From positions 22,932,209 to 22,996,208 of the forward strand of contig NC_056033.1 of NCBI RefSeq assembly GCF_004379255.2: a stretch of DNA of 64,000 bases. Direction: 5' to 3'. A program made the position numbers and the translations under genes. Below, one piece after another: positions 46,995 to 56,775 of this stretch. Within the stretch, counting starts at the first letter, position 1; each line of letters starts with the position of its first letter. The DNA is from Salvia splendens (lineage: Eukaryota > Streptophyta > Magnoliopsida > Lamiales > Lamiaceae). The notes below the pieces were generated by a model. The model had not been told where the DNA came from. It saw only the letters and a program-made list of their open reading frames with translations, and did no database searches.

Positions 46995-49063
46995 TGATTC
47001 AATTTCTCGCGACAGGAGCGTCGCTGCTCCTTCGCAATCGCCGGCGCTCCGTTGCCGCATCGCAGAGACCTCCTCGCCGTCTTCTTTCTTTGTCAATTCA
47101 TTAATCCTCTATCTTCTTCTCCGGTTAATCTCAGAAAAGACATTCCCAAATTGCACAAAAGAGGAAAATCTCCAAATTGAAAATCACGTTGCCCCGTCTC
47201 TTCTCTATCCCTGAAATTGGAATTTGCAGCCCTCTCTTCTTTCTCCCCCCCCCCTGACTGTGCTCTACGTCGATCCCACACTTCGTCTTACTCTCCAGGC
47301 GGAATTGGCCGCCGCCGCCGCCTTCTCTCCCTCGCAGCGTTGCCGATATAGTTCTCGGCACGCGATGCCATTGCCACTGATTGAAACTGCCACGGCGCTG
47401 CCCTGTCTGTCGGGTACGGGCGAGAGCTGCCCTTTCTCGGCCTCTTCCCCTGCCGCTGCCTCATGCGAGCAGCTATCGCCTCACCGCTCGTCGCTGCCAG
47501 TTGCACAGGTGAACAGCCGCTGCTGGAGCTGTTCAGCCAGAAAACCTGCTGCCTCGTGGAGTCCCCGCGGCTGCCCTTGTGGCCTCGCCGTCGCCGAGGG
47601 TCTCTGAGGCTGCCCCTGTGCCTTAAAGCTAAGTCCCCTATCCCTATCCCCTCTTGGCTCAATACTTGTGAGTCTCTGCAAAAGCTATGTGTGTTCATTC
47701 TTTGCTACTGCTATGGATAAAGCTTGGCTGCTCTATGTTCTACTTCTTAGGCTTGTTATGATGTGAGATCTAAAAACATGCTCCTCTTAATTTTTGTTGC
47801 ATTTCATGGCTTTTGATGCCAACTCTACGGTTCCCTTAAGTGGTCATGCTTCTCTAACTCTAAGTTTTTGACTATCATGGCATGTTCTAAACGATGCAGA
47901 GGGTAGTGTGGTGGGTTTTACCTTGACTTGGGTGAGTCCTTGATTATTGTGGCTGATCCTAAGCCTTGTTGTTACTCCTTGCTCCTCATGCTAGCCTCCT
48001 CATACTTTGTGGTGAAGTTTGGGATTGAGATGGTGTGTGGAAGGAAGTGGGGAAGGGGCTGTTTTTATAGCAAAATTCTTAGACTTTTGCGGCAGACATT
48101 AGGAGCTTCTACTCCTACTTTGAGCCATTGTCCCCTTCCCCTTTTGAATTTGGCTATGAGACTTTCTTGTCTATTTTGTGTAAGCTGATTCCAGCCTTGG
48201 GTTTTGTGGAAGGAAATCTGATTCACTTCTATTTTAAGCTTAAAAGATGAGCTCACATCACCTTGTACTATTTGTATCTATCTCTATTATGGTGAAGTTT
48301 GGGGAGGACATAGGTTGGCTGATCTTACAACATTGATTTGTGGGGATTTGCCTTGCTCCTTTGGAGCTTAGGTGGTGATCTCATCTTGAGGTTTTTACTG
48401 CCTCTTTTCTCATAATGGAAGATTTGGAGGATCTTGATTCTTATCCCCACTTTGAACTTTGGCCGGAGTTGTTTGATGGGGACATGTCATATTTGGCATT
48501 CTTACTAGATTGATGAAAATCCAAGACTTCACCTTTTTGGTTGAGAAGATCTCTAACTCCTTTTGGTGTTTGACTTGCAAGGATAAGCCGTCACATTTGG
48601 AGCTTGGCGACTGTGAGATCGAGAAGGATGGAGGAGAAGAGAGAAGATTTACTTACATCACTATTTTATCTCATTTTCCTCTTTTGACTAATCCTCATCC
48701 TAAGATAGGGATAGATGAAAGTTGTACTCCCATTTCCATGTAATACTAGGTATTGGAGCTCGTAAAGTAGAAGTGTAGTATTCCTCGTTTTAGTATCATG
48801 ATGTAACAACTTGTATGTATCCACTATTCTTGTATTTCAATTCCTCACAAGAACTTTACTATCTTTTTAATATAAGTACCTTCTTTGAATCTCCACAAAA
48901 TTTATTCTTGCACTTTATTTCCAAACAAAATACTTAGCATTCAAAGGTCGAGATTACAACGAAAGTTCTTTGATTACAAAGTAACACGACTTCTACTAGC
49001 GCTTAAATATTCTAATTAAATCCGATTTATCTCAAGAAAGGAACGAAATTTCGGGGCGTCACA
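46995..49063 (-). repeat. Segment F: putative solo LTR of another LTR element (2.07 kb)
   Basis: The right end on the minus strand reads TGTGACGCCCCGAAATTTCG, the style of start common in plant Ty3/gypsy chromovirus LTRs. The left end can be placed at TGATTC (46995), giving TG...CA. The flanking five bases differ (aaatc, tagtg), so there is no target duplication. The first 650 bases are unusually GC-rich; the rest is ordinary. No gene is supported in it, although a GC-rich open frame exists at 47224-47607. The LTR assignment rests on one terminus and is uncertain. Confidence 0.45.
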
Positions 49064-49983
49064 TAGTGTTCGTCCAAAGCCTCTTCCGTAGGAACCTCTC
49101 TGCACGGGGGAAGGCCCTCCTCGGTCCCCTTTGTATCATTCGGCTCCAACTCTCTTTCTGCAGATGTATCTTCCGAGCGCTTGAGTTGCCGCAACTGCCT
49201 TCTCACTAGTCTCTCATCCGTTGGGGCATCCTTGTCATCTGAGATTACATCATCGAGATCGAGTACAATGATTTCTGCTTCTATCATCGTTTCCTCTTTC
49301 TCATTAATACCAGCTCCTTCCACATCGACTAGCGGCTCTGCTTCATCGGGGTTCCCGAACATGCTTTCCAATAATTCTTGTAACTCATCAATTTGAACAT
49401 CTTCTTCTATTCCCAATCTGATCTTCTCGGACACACCTACCATAGTCGGCTCTACATCGCCTCCATCTCCTGATTCTGTACCATCTGCACTCTCTGTACC
49501 GACATTCACACTTTCTACTCCCAATCGTTCTTGGGGAGGTAGGGCTTCGGTTGGAGTATAGGGGTTATTTCTTGATGAGTTCAGTGCTTGGGCTGTAGGA
49601 GTCTCAATACGGGATTTGGGCCTCGGTGGAATTTCCAAGGGGGTTAAGGTTCCGACGGCTTCTTCCTCATGACAAGCCGCAACCATTCGCGCGAAAAGCT
49701 CGCTAGCATTTACTCCCCGGCCGAATTTGTGAAGGAATTCTCTCATAATCTCCTCTGGGTTGAGCTTGTCGGCCGTCGCGGGCGCAATAGGGGCGGTTGA
49801 AGAGGTGGGCCGGCATGAAATCGGACTGGCCTCGGCTGCCTTGAATTGAGCAGTTGCAAGTTCAACAACTTCAAATTCTGCTTGAAATCTTTGGACAGCC
49901 GTTCGTGATGATTCCCCCTTCGTCTTTTTCTGTGGTAGTGCATTCTTCCGTCGAGACTGGCTAGTGGCAATTTGGTTTTCCAT
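49064..49983 (-). pseudogene. Element E ORF3, proximal part
   Basis: ATG at complement of 49981-49983 (MENQIATSQSRRKNALPQKK), a basic start as in the other ORF3 copies, then EEIMREFLHKFGRG in the place of the MISxDAM motif, then a Glu/Asp-rich stretch (AEIIVLDLDDVISDDKD) and basic RRQLRQLKRSE. It is open for about 305 codons to the F junction (EEALDEHY). The folded domain continues at 34919-33824; some tens of codons between them are not found. Confidence 0.75.
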
Positions 49984-50579
49984 CGCAGTTGTGGTAGTTA
50001 CGGCGAGGGTTTCTTTTTTCCTGCAGAGAAATTTCGTAACTTGTGAGAGAGTGATTTGGGAGTTATGGGAGAGGGTTAACAATTTAAATAGATAGATTAA
50101 GGAAATAAAATAGGATACTAAAAATATTGAGGGAAAAACAGAAAGTTGCGCGATGACATCAGCGACCGTTCGTTTCCTTCTCTCCTTTAAATTTTAAAAT
50201 TCAAAAATTAAAACTCCTACATTTTTTTCTGCTTTCTCTTTACTTAAACCGTTGCGTTCCCGCATATCCTTCCATCCACATGACTTAAAAAAAACTTAAG
50301 AAAAAGAACGAAATACCGAACTCCCAGGTCAAAGGAAATTAAATAGAACACATTTCAAAGTTCAACCGACCTTCCAGGGGTTGTTCGACATTTCAATTTT
50401 TTTTTTAGGTTAAAAGATTTTTTTCTTTGTTTGGGTTTTCTTGAGAAACATAAAAAGAATATCCACAATATTTACAAAAACTGTTTAACTATTCTTATGA
50501 ATATGGGATCTCTGTTAAAATTTTCAAACTTCATGTCATTTCCTTGAACAAAGAATTCCCGAAGAATACCTAAACCTTC
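49984..50579 (-). other. Element E spacer between pol and ORF3
   Basis: AT-rich, non-coding. No similarity to the B or C spacer that I could see. Confidence 0.55.
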
Positions 50580-51900
50580 TGACCAAATAGGTGATAATGG
50601 GGAGCATGCACAGTGGAACTTCTTCCACCACACACAGCTCTGAACTATCCCTAAACAACTTGACTCTATGACCATTAACAAGAAAAGGGATAGAGTTAGG
50701 AGTACATCCCTAAATTTCCACGGCTCTATTAGCTCCGAGGCTCACAATAGTGTAAGGTCCGGTCCACTTAGACTTCAGTTTCTCGGGCACCAGCTTTAGC
50801 CGTGACTGGAAAAGGAGCACCTTCTGTCCAACCTGCAGTTCCTTCACCCGGAGATTTCTATCGTGCCACAACTTGGTTTTTTCCTTGTACCACATTGCAG
50901 CATCGTAGGATTCGAGTCTTAACTCCTCCAGCTCTTGCAGTTGCAGCTTCATTTCCTCTTCACAGGCCTGAGGCTTCATGTTCATCTCTCTAACTGCCCA
51001 GTAAGCTTTGTGCTCTATTCCAACTGGAAGATGACACATTTTGCCAAACACGAGCCTATATGGTGACATTCCAATGAGAGTCTTGAATGCGGTTCGATAG
51101 GCCCAGAGTGCATCATCCAGCCTTTTGCTCCAATCCTTCCTTGACGGGTTAACGGTCTTCTCCAGAATCCTTTTGATCTCTCTGTTAGAAATATCTGCTT
51201 GCCCGTTGCTCTGTGGATGATACGAAGTAGAGAGTCGGTGATGTACCCCGTATTTCTTCATAAGCGCTTCCATTGTCCGGTTGCAGAAATGTGTTCCTTG
51301 GTCTGAAATGACCGCCCTTGGCACCCCATATCTACTGAAAATATTCGCCTTAAGGAACTTTGTGATCTCCTTCGCCTCACATGTTGCAGTCGCCTTGGCT
51401 TCTATCCATTTCGATACATAATCCACTGCCACCAGTATTTAAGAGTTACCGTAGGAAGATGGGAATGGTCCCATGAAGTCTATCACCCAAACATCGAGCA
51501 CTTCGCAGACAATCACTGGAATCTGGGGCATCTCATCACGAGTGGAAATTCCCCCGGTCTGCTGGCATCGGTTACAACTCTGGCAGTACCCATAAGCATA
51601 TTTGTTCAATGTTGGCCAATAGAATCCGCTATCTAGAACCTTCTGAGCAATCTTCCTCGGACCAAAATGTCCAACGCACGCTAATGCATGGCAGTGGTCC
51701 AGTACGTCTCTTTGTTCCCATTCTGGAATGCATCTCCTGATTACTTGGTCGGATCCCATTCTCCATAGATACGGATCGTCCCAGAAGTAGTACTTGGCCT
51801 CGCTTCTGATTTTCATCCTTTGGGCCCGGGAAATCTCTGGGGTACTGGGTAGCTCCCCTGTGACTAAGTAGTTTGCTAAGTCAGCGAACCTTGTTCTGCA
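50580..51900 (-). pseudogene. Element E integrase (stops; catalytic Glu changed to Asp)
   Basis: 51816-51439 encodes the linker, HHCC region (HCHALACVGH, YCQSCNRCQ) and the first Asp (VIDFMGPF), to a TAA at 51439. 51432-50710 holds the second Asp (VISDQGTHF) and the C-terminal part with [12 protein letters not shown]. At the DD35E Glu, 35 residues after the second Asp, the codon is GAT (QADIS) where all other copies have Glu. TAG at 50710 is followed by a further 40 recognisable codons (FLVNGHRVKLFRD). Confidence 0.88.
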
Positions 51901-52106
51901 TTCAGCGGGTACTTCCCTTTTTCAGAAACTCCAGGTCCAGTTGCGGCCATCACTTTATCCCAGCGAATAAGACTCGTGCTCTCCCCTGTAAAGTACAGAT
52001 GTTCCTCCGGGAACGCATCTGGTATAGCTTATTCAGTATCTCCTTGGAGGATCCTGCTGAGATGGTCAGCTACCTTGTTATCAGACCCCTTCTTGTCTTT
52101 CACTTC

Positions 52107-52695
52107 TCAGTCGAACTCTTGAAGTAATAAAACCCATCGGATCAGTCTTGGTTTGGACTCCTTCTTTGCCAGTAGATATTTTATTGTTGTGTGATCAGTG
52201 AATACTATTACCCTTGACCCCAGTAAGTACGGTCGAAACTTCTCAAAGGAGTACACGACAGCTAGCATCTCTTTTTCCGTGGTGTCATAATTTTTCTGTG
52301 CTTGATTTAGGGTCTTTGAAGCGTAGAAAATCACATATTACTGGCGTGTAATCACTGGCGTCACATATTACCTCGAAGTGGTAATTCCAGTCTGGAGCTC
52401 CGACCGTGTAATCACTGGCGTCACATATTACCTCGAAGTGGTAATTCCAGTCTGGAGCTCCGATAATAGGGGCTAATACAAGCCTTTCTTTCAGAAGTTG
52501 GAAGGCCCCTTGACATGCCTCGTCAAAGTTGAAGTCTATGCCATTCTGCAGCAGGCGGGTTAGTGGTTGTGCGATCTTTGCAAAGTCTTTGATAAACCTT
52601 CGGTAGAATCCAGCATGACCTAGAAATCCCCTGATTTCCTTCTGATTTATAGGGTACGGAAGCCTTGAGATTACGTCTAACTTTTCCTTATCCAC
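52107..52695 (-). pseudogene. Element E RT thumb region and RNase H (duplicated and deleted)
   Basis: 52695-52285 continues RT after a TAG at 52696 (Gln in others): [17 protein letters not shown] to PDWNYHFEVICDASDY. A 60-bp tandem duplication repeats the CDASDY segment, and the following AVLGQ segment is missing. 52334-52107 then gives [25 protein letters not shown] and FTDH, ending at TGA (a Trp codon elsewhere). RNase H cannot fold normally. Confidence 0.88.
52345..52463. repeat. 60-bp tandem duplication in RNase H of E
   Basis: 59 bases at 52345-52403 recur at 52405-52463 with no difference seen, one base apart. The unit covers the first catalytic Asp of RNase H. Confidence 0.95.
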
Positions 52696-55167
52696 CTAAA
52701 TGCCCTTTTCTGAGACAACGTGTCCCAGAACAATTCCCTCCTGCACCATAAAGTGGCACTTCTGAAAATTCAGCACCAAATTTTTCTCTCCGCACCTTTG
52801 TAATACCAGATCCAAGTTGGCGAGGCGGGTCTCGAAGAAATTCCCATAGACCGTGAAGTCATCCATAAAAATTTCGATACATTCCTCCGACAGGTCTAAG
52901 AAAATACTCATCATGCACCTCTGAAAAGTGCATGGCCCATTACATAAACCAAATGGAATCCTTCTATATGCATACGTCCCAAATGGGCACGTGAAGGTCG
53001 TCTTTTCCTGATCTTCCGGATTGACGTAAATCTGGAAGTATCCACTGTATCCGTCCAGAAAACAGAAAAACTTTTTGCATGCTAACCTTTCCAACATTTG
53101 GTCTATAAATGGCAACGGAAAATGGTCCTTCCGTGTGACCTCATTCAGTTTTCGGTAATCGATGCACATCCGCCAACCGGTTACTAATCTTGTGGGTACC
53201 AACTCATTTTTCTCATTTGTCACCACTTGGATTCCCGACTTCTTCGGTACCATGTGAACTGGGATAACCCACTTACTATCGGGAATGGAGTATATGATAC
53301 CCAATGACAGCAGCTTGAGCACTTCCTTCAAGACTTCTTCTCTCATGTTCGGGTTCAACTTTCTCTGTGGGTCTCGGTGGGGTTTCGCTCCTTCCTCCAA
53401 ACGAATATGGTGCATGCAGAGGTCAGGACTGATTCCCACCAGGTTTGATAGAGTCCATTCTATGGCCTTCTTGTTCCTCCTGAGGACTTCCAGTAATTCC
53501 GCTTCTTGCTCCCTGGTTAGGTTGCTGTTAACGATCACTAGGAACATCTCGTTATCTTTCAAATAAGCATACCTTAGGCCTGGGGGCAATGTCTTCAGTT
53601 CCTTCTTTGCTGAACTTGTCTCCTGAGGTAATGGAATCTTCTTCGCCTCCTTGATGATTAATACTTCAGGCCCATGCAAATTTTCCATGTTAGCTGCGTA
53701 GGCTGATCCCTTAGGCCTGGCAGATTCAAGACCTTTGGAGAATTCCAAAATTGCTTCTGCTAACTCTTCATCTGTCATTCCCAGTGTGCTTATTGCCTCG
53801 CACCAATTGGCCACCTCCTTGTCAATTGAGTGACTCAACTCCGAATTTTCCACATGTTCCTGCATCAATTTTGTCTCAAGAAATTCTTGGACCATGGGGT
53901 TAATTACATCTACAACATGCATATTTTCTATATCCAGTGGCTTTTTCATGGCCTCATCAATGTTAAAAGTAAACTTCTCTCCATGATAATCTAAGCAAAT
54001 AGTTCCATCAAAAACATCAATGATTGTCTTAGCGGTGTGTAAAAATGGTCTTCCTAATAGCACTCCGCTAGACTCAGCAGACTGGTACTCACTCATCTTA
54101 ATAACATGGAAATCAGCGGGGTATAAAAAATCATGCTCCTTGACTATTACATTCTCTAACACGCCCTCAGGACTGATGCACGACCTATCAGCTAATTGAA
54201 TTACCACTTTCGTATCAACTATTCTTACTCCTTCCAATTTTTTATAGATGGAAATCGGTAAAACATTTATTGATGCACCTAGGTCGCACATAGCATGCTC
54301 GACTTTAATGTTCCCAATTGAAATGGGGAGAGTGAACATACCTGGGTCAGTACGCTTGGAAGGCATTCTTCTCTTCTGAATCACTGCCGACACGGTTTCT
54401 CCAATCACTATTTTGCCGCTGGATTTGGTCTTCTCGGCGATAAACTCCTTGATAAACTTGCTAAAGATGGGAAGCTTTAGAGCTTGGAGAAACGGCAGGT
54501 TAATTTCCAGCTTCCCGAAAATTTCCATGAAGTCCGTTGGATCCTCCTTTTTCTTCTTGAGTTCCCCTCTGTAGGGAAAGGGTTTCACTTGTTTTTCGTT
54601 GTTGCTACCATCTCCCTTGGAAGATTCTCCAGCCCATCTTTTGATTTCTTCTATCTCCACCTCAACTCCTAGGCCTGAGAAGTGTTGGTCAGCTTCTTGG
54701 GGTACTGGTGTTTCACCGTTTTTGCTCTGGTCATCATCCTCTGTTCTGACCTCCCCTGTTTCAACTTCCCTTGTTCCGGTTTCCTTTTCCAGTGGAGTTG
54801 GAGTAGACCCTTTATCTTTCTTCGTACTCGGACCATCATATTCCCGTCCAAATCTTGGGGTGATCTGGCTGATGTTCGCCCTATCTGGTGGTTTCACCGA
54901 GGCAGGGATCCTTCCTTCGTTCCCGCGCATCACACTCAAAGAAGTCACGATCTGGGAGAGCTGCTTTGCTAACATGTCCATAGTTGCCTTCTGCTCAGTT
55001 TGCGCATCTTGAAGCTTATGCACCACGTCATTGTTGGACTGCATATTGTTCTAAATGTGCTGCTGTGAGTTCACCAGATCATTCACCAAGTCGTCAATAC
55101 TTTTCGGCTGTCTGGAGCTATGCTGGCTGGTATTTGGCCCTTGAGAATGGTTCGGGCCATGTCACTG
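52696..55167 (-). pseudogene. Element E gag C-part, protease and reverse transcriptase
   Basis: An open frame of 782 codons from an internal Met at 55044. Upstream the same frame continues past a TAG (about 55052) to 55167, where the LTR of D cuts it. Order: Gln/Ser-rich gag end (SIDDLVNDLV), coiled segment (MQSNNDVVHKLQDAQTEQK), acidic linker, protease (HAMCDLGASINVLP, LLGRPFL), RT with TGWRMCIDYRKL, FLDGYSGYF, YAYRRIPFGLC and FMDDF, all catalytic Asp present. It is the most intact protease-RT in the window. Its sequence is clearly apart from A-D (for example VVTNEKNELVPTRL), so E belongs to another subfamily. Confidence 0.92.
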
Positions 55168-56683
55168 TGATAAGTCTATTATTGGCCTTGGTTACTGGTC
55201 AGTATGATGTGCATAATTGAATTTTATCTGCAAAACAGTTGCTTAAGTGTGCAGGTTGAGTGTTCTAACCAGTAGGCAAAGCTTCAAATACTTCAGGTGA
55301 AAAGGGCGTCGGGATGTTGTTATCCTGACCAGTATGCATGCCAAAAAGGCTCGAGATGGAGAAGAAGGATAGCTGGGAAGATCCGCCGCAAGCAAGGGGG
55401 CAAAAGAGTCATTTCATGTTTGAAGTCTACCCTAAAAATCAAGGGAGGCCTCCCTATAAAAGGAAGCCACTTGGAGAGAGAATCATCATCAATTAGTTAG
55501 TTAACTCTTATGCTTAGTTAGCAATCTCTCTTCGGTAGATCACTCCTTCAGCATTATCCTTCGTAATTCTCGTTCCTCACCACAACCATGGTCACCTGAA
55601 GTTCCAGAAGTCCGCCGGAGATTCGCCTTCCACCGTTCCAGCCAGTTTATTCCGTAGTCGTAGCAGTTTCATCGCCCGGAGTGGCAAAACAATCTTTATT
55701 CGCTTTCTTATTTAACCTTTACTTGCTTTCTTTCATTGGATCGCTGCATTTTCAGTACTTATCATCCTTTGAAGTGTTTTGTTGAGATCCAAACGTTTTA
55801 TGCAATGAAGTTGTTTTTATGCACCTCTTTCTGTTCAAATCTGTTTCATTCTGCCTAGGTAGCTTAGATCTAGTTGTTGCAGTAATTTCTAAGTGTTGGA
55901 AGCATGATTTCATTTGGAGTTGTCCGATCTGTGATTTGTTAGTTCAGTGGCTTTTTAGATTTATTTTCCAGAAGTGTCTTAGTGTGAAATTCAAGTTTAC
56001 GTTATTCTGCCACCCTGCATGTTGACCAGTAAGCATAATTGCAGTTTCAGTGTTCGATCTTTTGATTCAAAGTTTTAATTATAGATCTGCGTTCTTGAAG
56101 TTGTTAATCTGTGTTTTTATGGTGATGAATCCTGAGTTGTTTGATTTGTGTTCAGACTTGCTGGAGAAGACAATATCCACATCCAAATTTGGGACCACAT
56201 TTACTTTTTAGTTACTTTTTGCATTTGTCCTTTACTTTTCCTTACTTTTCAGCTGTTACTTTTCAGACCTGTAGGCCTAGTCACCTAACTACCTCTTTTT
56301 CCTCTGATATTCAGTTTAACCTTTTATAGTAAACTAGTTCTTTCCATATACTTCCTGAAAACCATGTTCCCCACTTTCCACGTACACAGCCGTCTGTCCA
56401 ACACCTTTCCCGCCTCCTAGTCAGTAGAGTACCACCTTAAATTCCAGCCTATATAAGTCTCAACCCAAAGCGTGGTAGCTAACCAAACCTTCTAGAATAT
56501 CACCACAGTTCCCAAAACGCATTCATCTCTGTGGGATTCGACCCCTAGCTTCACTATACTACCCAGTAGAAGAGGGTTGAGGAATTATTGATACCAGGTT
56601 CAGGATTAGCTAGGGCTTGTTTTATCCTGATCACTAGGATACACCTAGGCTTGAACGACACCTGACACAAACCTGCTCTTTCA
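55168..56683 (+). repeat. Element D 5' LTR (1,516 bp)
   Basis: TGATAAGTC to CTTTCA. Aligns with the C 3' LTR and, inverted, the A/B LTRs, with many substitutions. TATA box at 55454-55463. Confidence 0.94.
55454..55463 (+). promoter_or_regulatory. Element D LTR TATA box
   Basis: CTATAAAAGG in the conserved block GCCTCCCTATAAAAGGAAGC, identical to the C LTR. Confidence 0.7.
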
Positions 56684-56685
56684 AA

Positions 56686-56703
56686 TGGCGTCGTTGCCGG
56701 GGA
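56686..56703 (+). other. Element D primer-binding site, tRNA-Asp type with one mismatch
   Basis: TGGCGTCGTTGCCGGGGA, two bases after the LTR; 17 of 18 bases agree with A and B, with T for C at the sixth position. Confidence 0.9.
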
Positions 56704-56775
56704 TGAATGGCGTTATTAACTATTATTGTGAGTGATACTGTGTATAATTTTTCTCTTTTCCTTTCGTTTCAGTTT

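Larger units (their letters stand above)
33120..55167 (-). mobile_element. Element E: older Athila copy split by the G array and F, cut by D
   Basis: Parts at 33120-34919 and 49064-55167 are collinear on the minus strand: gag end, protease, RT, RNase H, integrase, ORF3 start, [insert], ORF3 end, 3' region. No LTR of E was found; the 5' part lies beyond D outside the window. The joining of the two parts is inferred from ORF3 order and orientation, not from overlapping sequence. Confidence 0.75.

Noticed and set aside
47224..47607. GC-rich open frame in segment F that looks like a first exon of a host gene
   Set aside because: Low-complexity Ala/Ser/Leu/Pro content, open frames on both strands as GC-rich DNA allows, no recognisable domain, and it sits within a TG...CA segment flanked by retroelements.
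47904..49068. Target duplication tagtg at 47904-47908 and 49064-49068 defining a 1.15-kb LTR
   Set aside because: A 5-base match is likely by chance in this length, and the sequence left of 47904 does not continue ORF3 of E, as it should if this were a simple insertion.
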